Positions 26,453-34,865 of a DNA stretch of 64,000 bases are shown piece by piece. Below the pieces are notes generated by a model. The model saw only the letters and a program-made list of their open reading frames with translations. It searched no databases and was not told where the DNA came from. The position numbers and the translations under genes were made by a program. The stretch's first letter is position 1. Every line of letters begins with the position of its first letter. The DNA comes from Erysipelotrichaceae bacterium (GTDB taxonomy: Bacteria; Bacillota_I; Bacilli_A; ML615J-28; CAG-313): the NCBI GenBank assembly GCA_015059015.1, contig SVBG01000006.1, positions 62,001 through 126,000 of the forward strand, written 5' to 3'.

Positions 26453-26932
26453 ATGATTCATATGATGATAGGAATACAAGGTTCTGGTAAAACAACATTT
26501 TCAAAAGAACTTGCAAAAGAAATTAATGCAGAAATTGTTTCAACAGATTTAGTAAGAATGACTAATCCTGGAATTAGTGAAGATTTGGTTTGGCCATATG
26601 TGTATAAGAAAGTTGCTGAATGTGTTAAAAATAATATTGAAGTAATTTTTGATGCGACTAGTATTACACCTAAGGTTAGAAAAAGATTTATTGATAATGT
26701 TGAAATGCATAGTGTGAAATGTGAAATTGTTGCATATTTCTTTGATGTACATAAAGATATTTGTGTAAGCCGTGTTGAACAAAGAAATAAAGATAATACA
26801 CAAATTAATATTCCTATTGAAGTAATTTATTCCTATAGTGAAAGACTTGTTCCACCAACACTCGATGAAGGATTTAAGTGTATAAAAATAGTTCGTGATG
26901 GAAAAGTAGTAGAAGTGATTACTAATGAATAA
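26453..26932 (+). CDS. P-loop kinase-like ATPase, polynucleotide-kinase type
   Basis: The 159-residue protein begins with a P-loop (GIQGSGKTT, about 7-15), then an STDLVR segment, VIFDATSIT (Walker B-like strand with Asp) and a lid region with VSRVEQRNK. This is the layout of the T4 PNK/zeta-toxin-like kinase branch of AAA-type P-loop NTPases. Its substrate, a nucleic-acid end, nucleotide or other small molecule, is unknown. It overlaps the following HD-domain gene by 8 bp, so the two are translationally coupled. TGG plus TAAAAT (26421-26426) is the likely promoter. Confidence 0.75.
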   Translation: MIHMMIGIQGSGKTTFSKELAKEINAEIVSTDLVRMTNPGISEDLVWPYVYKKVAECVKNNIEVIFDATSITPKVRKRFIDNVEMHSVKCEIVAYFFDVHKDICVSRVEQRNKDNTQINIPIEVIYSYSERLVPPTLDEGFKCIKIVRDGKVVEVITNE

Positions 26933-27539
26933 AATAATTGATTTTGTAAAAAAAGAACTTTCATGTGATAATTCAGGGCATAATTTTCAACATATTGAAA
27001 GAGTGGTTAAAAATGCTTCATATTTAATTAAATATGAAGGTGGAAATGAAAAGATAATTATTACAGCATGTTACTTACATGATGTAATAGATCATAAATT
27101 ATTTGATAACTTAGATATTCAAAAAGATAAAATTATTAAGATTTTAATTGATAATAATTACTTGCCTTGTGAAATTGAGGAAATAATTGATATAATTGAA
27201 AATGTTTCATTTAGTAAAGGTAATATCAATGAGTGTGATAATTTAAATTTAAAAATTGTAAGAGATGCAGATCGTCTTGATGCACTTGGTGCAATAGGGA
27301 TAGTAAGAACGATTGAATATGGTAATTCTAAAAATAGGCTTTTTTATGAAGAAGAAAATCTTGATAGGACTAAAATAGGTGTTATATTTAAAGACTCTAC
27401 AAATACATCACTTTCACATTTTTATGATAAGTTATTAAAGTTAAAAGATTTAATGCATACAAGTACTGCAAAAAAAATGGCAGCGAAAAGACATGAATTT
27501 TTACTTATTTTTTTAGAAGAATTTTATCGTGAGGTATAA
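26925..27539 (+). CDS. HD-domain phosphohydrolase
   Basis: The 204-residue protein has the metal-binding His/Asp set of HD phosphohydrolases: His in GHNFQHIERV, HD in CYLHDVIDH and Asp in RDADRLDALG. The length and the motif RDADRLDALGAIG match the YedJ-like group, whose natural substrates (nucleotides, phosphoesters) are poorly known. The ATG at 26925 lies inside the end of the kinase gene. The threonine aldolase gene follows after 12 bp, so all three are probably one transcript. Confidence 0.85.
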   Translation: MNKIIDFVKKELSCDNSGHNFQHIERVVKNASYLIKYEGGNEKIIITACYLHDVIDHKLFDNLDIQKDKIIKILIDNNYLPCEIEEIIDIIENVSFSKGNINECDNLNLKIVRDADRLDALGAIGIVRTIEYGNSKNRLFYEEENLDRTKIGVIFKDSTNTSLSHFYDKLLKLKDLMHTSTAKKMAAKRHEFLLIFLEEFYREV

Positions 27540-27551
27540 TAAGGAGTTTAT

Positions 27552-28574
27552 ATGATTAATTTAAGAAATGATTATTGTGGAGTATGTCACCCTAAAGTAT
27601 TAGATGCACTTGTTAAAAAGTCTACTAATGTGTATGTAGGATATGGACTAGATACTGAATCAAGTGAAGCAGAAAATAAAATTAAGAAACTAATTAATAA
27701 TAATGACGCTTCTGTTTATTTTACAGTTGGAGGTACTTCAACTAATAAAATAGTAATTGCTCATGCATTACCTAGTTATGGATGTGTTATTGCATGCGAT
27801 TCTGGTCATATTAATGTTCATGAAACTGGTGCTATTGAAGCAACAGGACATAAGGTTTTAACTGTTCCTAATATTAATGGTAAACTTACAAGTGAAGGAA
27901 TTGAATTTTTAGTTAATGGTCATCCTGACTTTCATATGGTTAAACCAGGTATTGTATATATTTCTAATTCAACTGAATATGGAACTGTATATAATAAGGA
28001 AGAACTAGTTAGTTTATCTAATACTTGTAGAAAATATAATTTATATTTTTATATTGATGGTGCAAGGCTTGGTTGTGCACTTACTTCTAAAGTATGTGAT
28101 TATAGCATTGCAGAAATGGCTGAACTTTGTGATGCTTTTTATATTGGGGGAACTAAGAATGGTTTAATACTTGGCGAAGCCTTAGTAGTAACAAATAGAA
28201 AATTAAATGAAGATATACGTTATGCTATTAAATGTCATGGTGGAATGTATGCAAAAGGATTTGTAAATGGCATTATGTTTAATGAATTATTTACAAATAA
28301 CTTATTCTTTGATATTGCAAAACAAGAAAATATATTAGCTGAAAGACTATATAATGAATTAAGAAAACTTGGTATTAAATTTTTGTTTAAACAAGAAACT
28401 AATCAAATATTCCCGATTTTTAATAGTGATATAATAGATGAATTATCAAAGAAAATTAGTTTTGAAGTTTGGAGTAAAGAAGAAGATATGACGTGTATTA
28501 GATTTGTAACAAGTTTCTTAACTACAAATGAAGATATTGATAAGGCAATTAAAGTTATTAAGAGTTATTTATAA
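27552..28574 (+). CDS. ltaE: Low-specificity L-threonine aldolase
   Basis: The 340-residue PLP enzyme is of the beta-eliminating-lyase fold: NDYCGVCHPKVLDAL at the N-terminus, FTVGGTSTNK at the cofactor loop, DGARLGCA with the PLP Asp, and the Schiff-base Lys202 in IGGTKNG. It cleaves threonine (and allo-threonine) to glycine and acetaldehyde; acetaldehyde could feed AdhE encoded nearby. It follows the HD gene by 12 bp, with AAGGAG upstream. A terminator overlaps its stop codon. Confidence 0.88.
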   Translation: MINLRNDYCGVCHPKVLDALVKKSTNVYVGYGLDTESSEAENKIKKLINNNDASVYFTVGGTSTNKIVIAHALPSYGCVIACDSGHINVHETGAIEATGHKVLTVPNINGKLTSEGIEFLVNGHPDFHMVKPGIVYISNSTEYGTVYNKEELVSLSNTCRKYNLYFYIDGARLGCALTSKVCDYSIAEMAELCDAFYIGGTKNGLILGEALVVTNRKLNEDIRYAIKCHGGMYAKGFVNGIMFNELFTNNLFFDIAKQENILAERLYNELRKLGIKFLFKQETNQIFPIFNSDIIDELSKKISFEVWSKEEDMTCIRFVTSFLTTNEDIDKAIKVIKSYL

Positions 28575-28601
28575 AGGTACATATTTTATGTACCTTTTTT
28601 T
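28573..28601 (+). terminator. Intrinsic terminator after threonine aldolase
   Basis: AAAGGTACATA (28573-28583) pairs perfectly with TATGTACCTTT (28587-28597), followed by T's; the stem starts in the stop codon. Confidence 0.85.
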
Positions 28602-28621
28602 GTATTAAAATATTTAAAAAA

Positions 28622-28630
28622 TGATATAAT
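28622..28630 (+). promoter_or_regulatory. Extended -10 promoter of the Y-family polymerase gene
   Basis: TGA plus TATAAT (28625-28630) lies 37 bp before the ATG at 28668. I see no LexA/SOS box of the Gram-positive type (CGAACNNNNGTTCG). Confidence 0.5.
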
Positions 28631-28667
28631 ATATATAGTAATATTTAATGAAAGGAGAAATATTTTG

Positions 28668-29924
28668 ATGGATAAAGTATATTTATGTATTGATTTAAAA
28701 TCTTTTTATGCATCAGTTGAATGTGTAGAACGTGGGCTTGATCCATTTACTACTAATTTAGTAGTTGCAGATCCATCACGTGGTAATGGTGCTATTTGTT
28801 TAGCTGTTTCTCCTCATTTAAAAACTATTGGAGTAAAAAATAGATGTCGTATTTTTGAAATACCAAAAGAGGTTGAATATATTACAGCACTTCCAAGAAT
28901 GAAAAAGTATATAGAATATTCAGCAGATATTTATAGTGTATATTTAAAATATATTAGTCCTGATGATATTTTAGTTTATTCAATTGATGAATGTTTTATG
29001 GATGTTACTAGTTATTTAAATTTATATAATTTATCCGCAAGAGAACTTGCTAAGATGATTATTGATGATGTTATTAAAACTACTGGCATTTGCGCAACAG
29101 CAGGTATAGGAACTAACCTTTTTCTTTCAAAAGTAGCACTTGATATAATGGCTAAACATGCAGATGATTTTATCGGCTATTTAGATGTTGAAGAGTTTAA
29201 AAAACATATTTGGTATCATGAACCTATTACTGATATTTGGAATATTGGGCGTGGTATTGCAAGACGTCTTGAAAAATATGGTGCATTTAATTTATATGAT
29301 GTGACTAAGATTCCCGAAGAAAAATTATATAAAGAATTTGGTGTTAATGCAGAGTTTTTAATTGATCATGCACACGGTATTGAACCATGTACAATTGAAG
29401 AAATTCATAATTATAAATCTAAAAACCATTCCTTATTTAATAATCAAATCTTATTCGAAGATTATAATTATAATGATGCATTACTTGTAATGAAAGAAAT
29501 GGTTGAAATTAATGTTTTAGATTTAGTGGATAAACACTTAGTTACTAATCACATATCAATTGGAATTGGATATTCTAAAGATGTTATTAAACCGACTGGT
29601 GGTAGTAGAAAGTTAGATATTTATACTAATTCATATAAGTTATTAAATGAATATGTTTTAAAATTATTTGAAGATACTACAAATAAAGAAGTACCAATTA
29701 GAAAAATGAGTATTGCGTTTGGGAATGTAAAACCTGAAGAATTTGCAAGTATAACTTTATTTACTGATTTAGAAAGTGAACAAAAAGAAAGAAATGTGCA
29801 ACAGGCAATTCTTTCAATTAAGAAAAAGTATGGGAAAAATTCGATTATTAAAGGTATGGACTTACAAGAAAAAGCTACAACTAGAAAACGTAACAAATTA
29901 ATAGGAGGACATAACGGTGAGTGA
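28668..29924 (+). CDS. Y-family DNA polymerase (UvrX/DinB-like)
   Basis: The 418-residue protein has the Y-family catalytic residues: Asp9 in LCIDLKSFYASVE, and Asp107/Glu108 in YSIDECFMD, with the helix-hairpin-helix thumb (IWNIGRGIARRLEKYG) and little-finger domain behind. The order and the YolD-like partner point to the UvrX/UmuC-type branch for lesion bypass rather than housekeeping Pol IV. A TTG at 28665 precedes the ATG; either could serve AAAGGAG. The next gene overlaps by 8 bp. Confidence 0.9.
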   Translation: MDKVYLCIDLKSFYASVECVERGLDPFTTNLVVADPSRGNGAICLAVSPHLKTIGVKNRCRIFEIPKEVEYITALPRMKKYIEYSADIYSVYLKYISPDDILVYSIDECFMDVTSYLNLYNLSARELAKMIIDDVIKTTGICATAGIGTNLFLSKVALDIMAKHADDFIGYLDVEEFKKHIWYHEPITDIWNIGRGIARRLEKYGAFNLYDVTKIPEEKLYKEFGVNAEFLIDHAHGIEPCTIEEIHNYKSKNHSLFNNQILFEDYNYNDALLVMKEMVEINVLDLVDKHLVTNHISIGIGYSKDVIKPTGGSRKLDIYTNSYKLLNEYVLKLFEDTTNKEVPIRKMSIAFGNVKPEEFASITLFTDLESEQKERNVQQAILSIKKKYGKNSIIKGMDLQEKATTRKRNKLIGGHNGE

Positions 29925-30243
29925 TAGAGCAAGACAGTTTCTTCCTTTTGATGCGTTAAAAGGTTTTAAAGAAGCAATTAAGAAAAGAGAGAAAATTAAA
30001 GTAGATAAAATAGAATTATCAGAAGATGTTGCTGTTGAACTTTCCTATAAGCTTAATCAAATTAAAAAAGGTATGATTATTAAAGTGATCCATTATATGG
30101 ATGGCGAATATATTGAGACACATGGTATAGTGTCTGAGTTTAATGAAACATTCGGGTATTTAATTATAGTTAAAACTGAAATAATGTTTATAGATATATT
30201 AGATATTCAAAGTGATGAGTTAAAAGAGTTTACCATTAATTAA
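29917..30243 (+). CDS. YolD-like protein
   Basis: The 108-residue protein opens MSDRARQFLPFDALKGF, a strong YolD-like signature, and continues with a small beta-rich domain (GMIIKVIHYMDGEYIETHG). YolD-like genes regularly sit beside UvrX-type polymerases, where they probably act as accessory or UmuD-like regulatory subunits. It starts with GTG at 29917, inside the end of the polymerase gene, with AGGAGG upstream, so it is translationally coupled. Confidence 0.85.
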   Translation: MSDRARQFLPFDALKGFKEAIKKREKIKVDKIELSEDVAVELSYKLNQIKKGMIIKVIHYMDGEYIETHGIVSEFNETFGYLIIVKTEIMFIDILDIQSDELKEFTIN

Positions 30244-30292
30244 TTTTATGGTATATTATTATAAAAAATTAATTTTATAAGGAGATTTATAT

Positions 30293-32905
30293 ATGGCTGA
30301 ATATAAAATCGTTGATGGACTAGAGAGTTTTAATGAGGCATTAAAAGAATGTAGGATTGCTCAAAAAAAATATGCAGGATATAATCAAGAAGAGGTTGAC
30401 AAAATCTTTAAAGCTGCTGCCCTTGCTGCTAATAATGCGAGAATTACGCTTGCAAAACTTGCAGTGTCTGAAACTGGTATGGGTGTAGTTGAAGATAAAG
30501 TTATTAAAAATCATTATGCTGCAGAGTATATTTACAATGCCTATAAAAACACACAAACTTGTGGTGTTGTAGAAAGAGATGAATCAAATGGTATTATAAA
30601 AATTGCTGAACCAATAGGCGTAATTGGTGCAGTTATACCTACAACAAATCCTACATCAACTGCAATCTTTAAAACATTACTTGCTCTTAAGACAAGAAAT
30701 GGAATTATTATAAGTCCTCATCCGCGTGCTAAAAAGTCAACAATAGAAGCTGCAAAAATTGTTTTAGAAGCAGCTATTAAAGCTGGCGCGCCTGAAGGCT
30801 TAATTAAATGGATTGATGTACCAAGTCTTGAACTTACTAACCTTGTAATGAAAGAATCTGATATTATTCTTGCAACAGGTGGTCCTGGTATGGTTAGAGC
30901 TGCTTATTCAAGTGGTACTCCAGCTCTTGGTGTTGGTGCAGGTAATACTCCAACAATTTTAGATTCATCATGTGATATAGTACTAGCTGTAAACTCTGTA
31001 ATTCATTCTAAAACATTTGATAACGGGATGATTTGTGCTTCTGAACAATCTGTTTTAGTAATGGAAAACATTTATAAAGAAGTAAAGAAAGAATTTATTA
31101 AACGTGGATGTCATTTCTTAACAAAAGAAGAATTAAAAAAGGTTAGAAAAACAATTATTATTAATGGTTCTTTAAATGCTCGTATTGTAGGGCAAAGTGC
31201 TCATACAATTGCATCTTTATCAGGAATTGAAGTTGATCCTTCTGTTAAAGTACTAATTGGTGAGGTTGAAAGTGTAGATTTAAAAGAAGAATTTGCGCAC
31301 GAAAAGTTATCGCCAGTTCTTGCAATGTATAAAGTTAAGACATTTGATGAAGCACTTGATAAAGCTGAACATTTAATCGCTGATGGTGGCTTCGGTCATA
31401 CTTCAAGTATTTATATTAATGCAATTACGGAAAAAGAAAAATATAATAAATTTATTAACCGAATGAAGACTTGTCGTATCTTACTTAATACACCTTCTTC
31501 ATTTGGTGGTATTGGTGATTTATACAACTTTAAGCTTGCTCCATCACTTACACTTGGATGTGGTTCTTGGGGTGGAAATAGTGTATCTGAAAACGTTGGT
31601 GTAAAACACTTATTAAATATAAAAACAGTTGCAGAAAGAAGGGAAAATATGCTTTGGTTTAGAACTCCTAGTAAAGTTTATATTAAAAGAGGCTGCTTAG
31701 GTGTAGCACTTGATGAATTAAAATATGTTTTAAACAAAAAACGTATTTTTATCGTAACTGATGAATTCTTATTTAATAATGGTTACGCAAAACCTATTAC
31801 TGATAAACTTAATGAATTAAATATTTCATATACAGTATTCTCAAATGTTGAACCAGATCCAACTCTTTCTTGTGCAAAACTTGGTGCTAAAGAAATGCAA
31901 AGTTTTAAACCAGATGCAATTATTGCACTTGGTGGTGGTTCTGCAATGGATGCTGCTAAGATTATGTGGGTATTATATGAACATCCAGAAGTTGATTTCT
32001 ATGATATGGCTATGAGATTTGTAGATATTCGTAAACGTATTTATGATTTTCCTAAAATGGGTGAGAAAGCTTACTTTATTGCGGTACCTACATCATCTGG
32101 TACAGGATCTGAAGTTACTCCTTTTGCAGTTATAACTGATGATGAAACACATATTAAGTATCCACTTGCTGATTATGTACTACTCCCTAATATGGCGATT
32201 GTTGATACTGACCTTATGATGAGTGCTCCTAAAGGCTTAACTGCTGCATCAGGTATTGATGCGTTAACTCACGCATTAGAAGCAATTGCATCAATGCTTG
32301 CAACTGATTATACAGATAGTCTTGCAAAAGAAGCAATCATAAATATCTTTAAGTATTTACCACGTTGTTATGATGATGGTCAAAAAGACTATGAAGCAAG
32401 AGAAAAGATGGCTAATGCGGCTACAATGGCAGGTATGGCTTTTGCAAATGCATTCTTAGGAGTATGTCACTCTATGGCTCATAAACTAGGTGCTTTCCAT
32501 AATCTTCCTCATGGTGTTGCAAATGCATTAATGATTGAAGAAGTTATTAGATTTAATTCAAGTTTAGCTCCGGTTAAGATGGGAACATTCCCTCAATATA
32601 CACATCCTCATACAATTGAAAAGTATGAAGATGTTGCAGAAATTTTAGGTCTAAAAGGTAAAACTAAAGAAGATTCAATGGAAAACCTTATTAAAGCAAT
32701 TAATGATCTTAAAGCTAAAGTTGGAATTAAATCATCAATTAAAGATTATGTTCCTGATGAGGAAAAGTTCCTTGCTACACTTGATGAAATGGTAGAACAA
32801 GCATTTGATGATCAATGTACAGGTGCTAATCCACGATATCCACTTATGAGTGAAATAAGAGAGATGTATCTAAATGCATACTACAATAATAAGGAGGTTA
32901 AATAA
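30293..32905 (+). CDS. adhE: Bifunctional acetaldehyde-CoA/alcohol dehydrogenase
   Basis: The 870-residue protein is a typical AdhE. The N-terminal aldehyde dehydrogenase half (to about 440) has the catalytic Cys248 in NGMICASEQS and the GVGAGNTP loop. The C-terminal iron-dependent alcohol dehydrogenase half has ALGGGSAMDAAK, SGTGSEVTPF and metal ligands in HALEAI and CHSMAHKLGAFHNLPHG. It reduces acetyl-CoA through acetaldehyde to ethanol in the cytosol and reoxidises NADH during fermentation; such proteins often form long spirals. No Rex-type site is obvious in the 49 bp upstream. The next gene starts inside its stop codon. Confidence 0.96.
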   Translation: MAEYKIVDGLESFNEALKECRIAQKKYAGYNQEEVDKIFKAAALAANNARITLAKLAVSETGMGVVEDKVIKNHYAAEYIYNAYKNTQTCGVVERDESNGIIKIAEPIGVIGAVIPTTNPTSTAIFKTLLALKTRNGIIISPHPRAKKSTIEAAKIVLEAAIKAGAPEGLIKWIDVPSLELTNLVMKESDIILATGGPGMVRAAYSSGTPALGVGAGNTPTILDSSCDIVLAVNSVIHSKTFDNGMICASEQSVLVMENIYKEVKKEFIKRGCHFLTKEELKKVRKTIIINGSLNARIVGQSAHTIASLSGIEVDPSVKVLIGEVESVDLKEEFAHEKLSPVLAMYKVKTFDEALDKAEHLIADGGFGHTSSIYINAITEKEKYNKFINRMKTCRILLNTPSSFGGIGDLYNFKLAPSLTLGCGSWGGNSVSENVGVKHLLNIKTVAERRENMLWFRTPSKVYIKRGCLGVALDELKYVLNKKRIFIVTDEFLFNNGYAKPITDKLNELNISYTVFSNVEPDPTLSCAKLGAKEMQSFKPDAIIALGGGSAMDAAKIMWVLYEHPEVDFYDMAMRFVDIRKRIYDFPKMGEKAYFIAVPTSSGTGSEVTPFAVITDDETHIKYPLADYVLLPNMAIVDTDLMMSAPKGLTAASGIDALTHALEAIASMLATDYTDSLAKEAIINIFKYLPRCYDDGQKDYEAREKMANAATMAGMAFANAFLGVCHSMAHKLGAFHNLPHGVANALMIEEVIRFNSSLAPVKMGTFPQYTHPHTIEKYEDVAEILGLKGKTKEDSMENLIKAINDLKAKVGIKSSIKDYVPDEEKFLATLDEMVEQAFDDQCTGANPRYPLMSEIREMYLNAYYNNKEVK

Positions 32906-33666
32906 TGAGTCAATTTAATTTTAATAGTGTTATTGCAGTAAGAAAAAATAAGAAAATCTATCGCGATGGCGATCGTGTTATGAAAGTATTTAACTCTGAT
33001 TACTCTAAAACAGATGTATTAAATGAAGCACTTAACCAAGCACGTGTTGAAACTACAGGGCTTAATATTCCTAAAATTTTAGAAGTTTCACAAACAACTG
33101 ATGGTGAATGGGTAATTGTAACTGAATTTATTGAAGGTAAAACATTACAACAATTAATGGATGAATTTCCAGAAGATAAAGAAAAATATATGGAAATGTT
33201 TGTTAAACTTCAAATTGAAGTATGTAAAAATAAATGTACGTTACTTACTAAATTGAAAGATAAAATGACTAATAAAATTGAACTTGCTAATATTGATTCC
33301 GCAACAAAATATGAACTAAGAACTAGATTAGAAGGTATTGCACGTCAAAATCAATTATGTCATGGAGACTTTATTCCATCGAATATTATTTTAAAAGAAG
33401 ATGGAACATTATATATTCTTGACTGGGCTCATGCTACTCAAGGTGCTCCATGTTGTGATGCAGCTAGAACATATCTTACATATTGTTTAGACAATGATTT
33501 TGATACTGCAAATCAATATTTAGAAATGTATTGTAATTTATCAGGTATTCCAACAAGAAATATCCAAAGATGGCTTCCAATTGTAGCAGCAAGTCAAAGT
33601 GTAAAAAATGTTCCTGAAGAAAGAGAATTATTACTTTCTTGGATTAATGTACAAGACTTTGAATAA
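32905..33666 (+). CDS. APH-fold small-molecule kinase coupled to adhE
   Basis: The 253-residue protein has the aminoglycoside-phosphotransferase fold: Lys in VMKVFN (about 28), the catalytic loop CHGDFIPSNII (His-Gly-Asp and Asn) and the metal motif ILDWAHA. Such kinases phosphorylate hydroxyl groups on sugars, choline-like alcohols or antibiotics. The ATG overlaps the adhE stop (TAATG), so it is translated with adhE. This suggests a metabolic substrate rather than drug resistance, but the substrate cannot be named. A strong terminator follows. Confidence 0.8.
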   Translation: MSQFNFNSVIAVRKNKKIYRDGDRVMKVFNSDYSKTDVLNEALNQARVETTGLNIPKILEVSQTTDGEWVIVTEFIEGKTLQQLMDEFPEDKEKYMEMFVKLQIEVCKNKCTLLTKLKDKMTNKIELANIDSATKYELRTRLEGIARQNQLCHGDFIPSNIILKEDGTLYILDWAHATQGAPCCDAARTYLTYCLDNDFDTANQYLEMYCNLSGIPTRNIQRWLPIVAASQSVKNVPEERELLLSWINVQDFE

Positions 33667-33670
33667 CAAG

Positions 33671-33707
33671 TAACCTCTAGATTAATTTCTAGAGGTTATT
33701 TATTTTT
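33671..33707 (+). terminator. Intrinsic terminator after adhE-kinase
   Basis: TAACCTCTAGA (33671-33681) pairs perfectly with TCTAGAGGTTA (33688-33698), followed by a T-rich tract. Confidence 0.85.
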
Positions 33708-33724
33708 ATTTTTTTAATAAAAAA

Positions 33725-33733
33725 TGATATAAT
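33725..33733 (+). promoter_or_regulatory. Extended -10 promoter of the plsC-like gene
   Basis: TGA plus TATAAT (33728-33733), only 20 bp before the start codon at 33754. Confidence 0.5.
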
Positions 33734-33753
33734 TAGTATTAGAGGTGAGCATT

Positions 33754-34617
33754 ATGTTAAAAAAACTAAATATCATATTAGCTTCAGTAATTACTATAGT
33801 TGTGTCATGTATAATAATAATACCAAATGATGATATTGAAGTATTTTCACTTACATTCTTTATAATAATATTACTAACTTTTATTTTAAGTTTAATAGCA
33901 GTATTATTATTAATTGTGCTATTATTTGTTACTCTATCATTTACATTTAGAAAAGAAGTTTATGAAAATATTCCAACTGTTAGAAAAAAAATATTTGATT
34001 TGGGTGTGGAATTTATAATTGATATAGTTGGAGTTAAGGTAAAATATTCAGGACTTGAAAAACTTCCTAAAGATACGAAGTTCTTAATTGTTGCTAACCA
34101 TCGAGGAATATTTGATGCAGTACTTTTATGTCATACATTTAGGAAAGAAAAATTTGTTGCGGTATCAAAACCAGAAAACTTTACTCTTCCAATTGCAGGA
34201 CCATGGATAAAGGGAATGGGGCACCTTGCAATAGATAGAGAAAATAATCGTAATGCTCTAAAAACAATCCTTAAATGTATTAAATATATTGAAGAAGATA
34301 CATATAGTATTGGTATCTGTCCTGAAGGAACAAGAAATAAAGGCGAAGGATTATTACCTTTTAAATCAGGATGTTTTAAAATAGCTTCTAAGGCTAAATG
34401 TCCATTAGTAATTTGTACTATTACTAACGCTGATAAAGTATTTAAAAACTTCCCATTTAAGAAAACAATTATGGAATTTAATATTGTAGATGTAATAGAA
34501 TATGAAGATTTAAAAGATTTATCTACTCATGAATTAGCACTTATTGCACGAAGAAAAATGGTAGAAAACTTAAATATTAACGAATCATTAGAAGAAAGTA
34601 AACAAATGATAGAATAA
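33754..34617 (+). CDS. plsC: 1-acyl-sn-glycerol-3-phosphate acyltransferase (PlsC-like)
   Basis: The 287-residue protein has two N-terminal membrane segments (about 5-25 and 33-63) and a PlsC domain: NHRGIFDA (HX4D) and PEGTRNKGEG (EGTR substrate-binding loop). It should add the second acyl chain to lysophosphatidate at the inner face of the membrane. I chose ATG 33754, five bases after AGAGGTGAG; a GTG at 33745 within that sequence is in frame but overlaps the binding site. A terminator at 34673 follows the gene. Confidence 0.88.
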   Translation: MLKKLNIILASVITIVVSCIIIIPNDDIEVFSLTFFIIILLTFILSLIAVLLLIVLLFVTLSFTFRKEVYENIPTVRKKIFDLGVEFIIDIVGVKVKYSGLEKLPKDTKFLIVANHRGIFDAVLLCHTFRKEKFVAVSKPENFTLPIAGPWIKGMGHLAIDRENNRNALKTILKCIKYIEEDTYSIGICPEGTRNKGEGLLPFKSGCFKIASKAKCPLVICTITNADKVFKNFPFKKTIMEFNIVDVIEYEDLKDLSTHELALIARRKMVENLNINESLEESKQMIE

Positions 34618-34672
34618 AATAAACCCCATATGTGTTAAATAACATGCATTGAGGATATTTATATGAATTAGT

Positions 34673-34700
34673 AATGTGCAAAAAATGCACATTTCTTTTT
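34673..34700 (+). terminator. Intrinsic terminator after plsC-like gene
   Basis: AATGTGCA (34673-34680) pairs with TGCACATT (34686-34693) around an A-loop, followed by a T-rich tail. Confidence 0.75.
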
Positions 34701-34798
34701 GTTACAAATAAAAATTATATACTTTAGAAAAATAATTAATTACTTTATACTATTGTGTTTTCACAACATGTATTCTCAAACTTTATTTTACATTTTCA

Positions 34799-34828
34799 TT
34801 GAATAATTGGGTCATTTCGTGATATAAT
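34799..34828 (+). promoter_or_regulatory. Promoter of the AlbA_2 regulator gene
   Basis: TTGAAT (34799-34804), an 18-bp spacer and TATAAT (34823-34828) preceded by TGA. The left arm of the inverted repeat fills the spacer. Confidence 0.6.
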
Positions 34829-34848
34829 ATTAATATAAATGACCCAAT
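34806..34848. promoter_or_regulatory. Inverted repeat flanking the -10 box, probable operator
   Basis: ATTGGGTCATTT (34806-34817) and AAATGACCCAAT (34837-34848) are perfect 12-bp inverted arms, centres 31 bp apart (about three helical turns), one between -35 and -10 and one just past the expected start. The right-arm sequence is repeated inside the coding region at 35946-36005. Confidence 0.75.
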
Positions 34849-34865
34849 AAAAAAGGAGAAATAAT

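Noticed and set aside
32905-33666. Aminoglycoside resistance gene
   Set aside because: The fold fits, but coupling to adhE and lack of any mobile-element context argue for a metabolic kinase.
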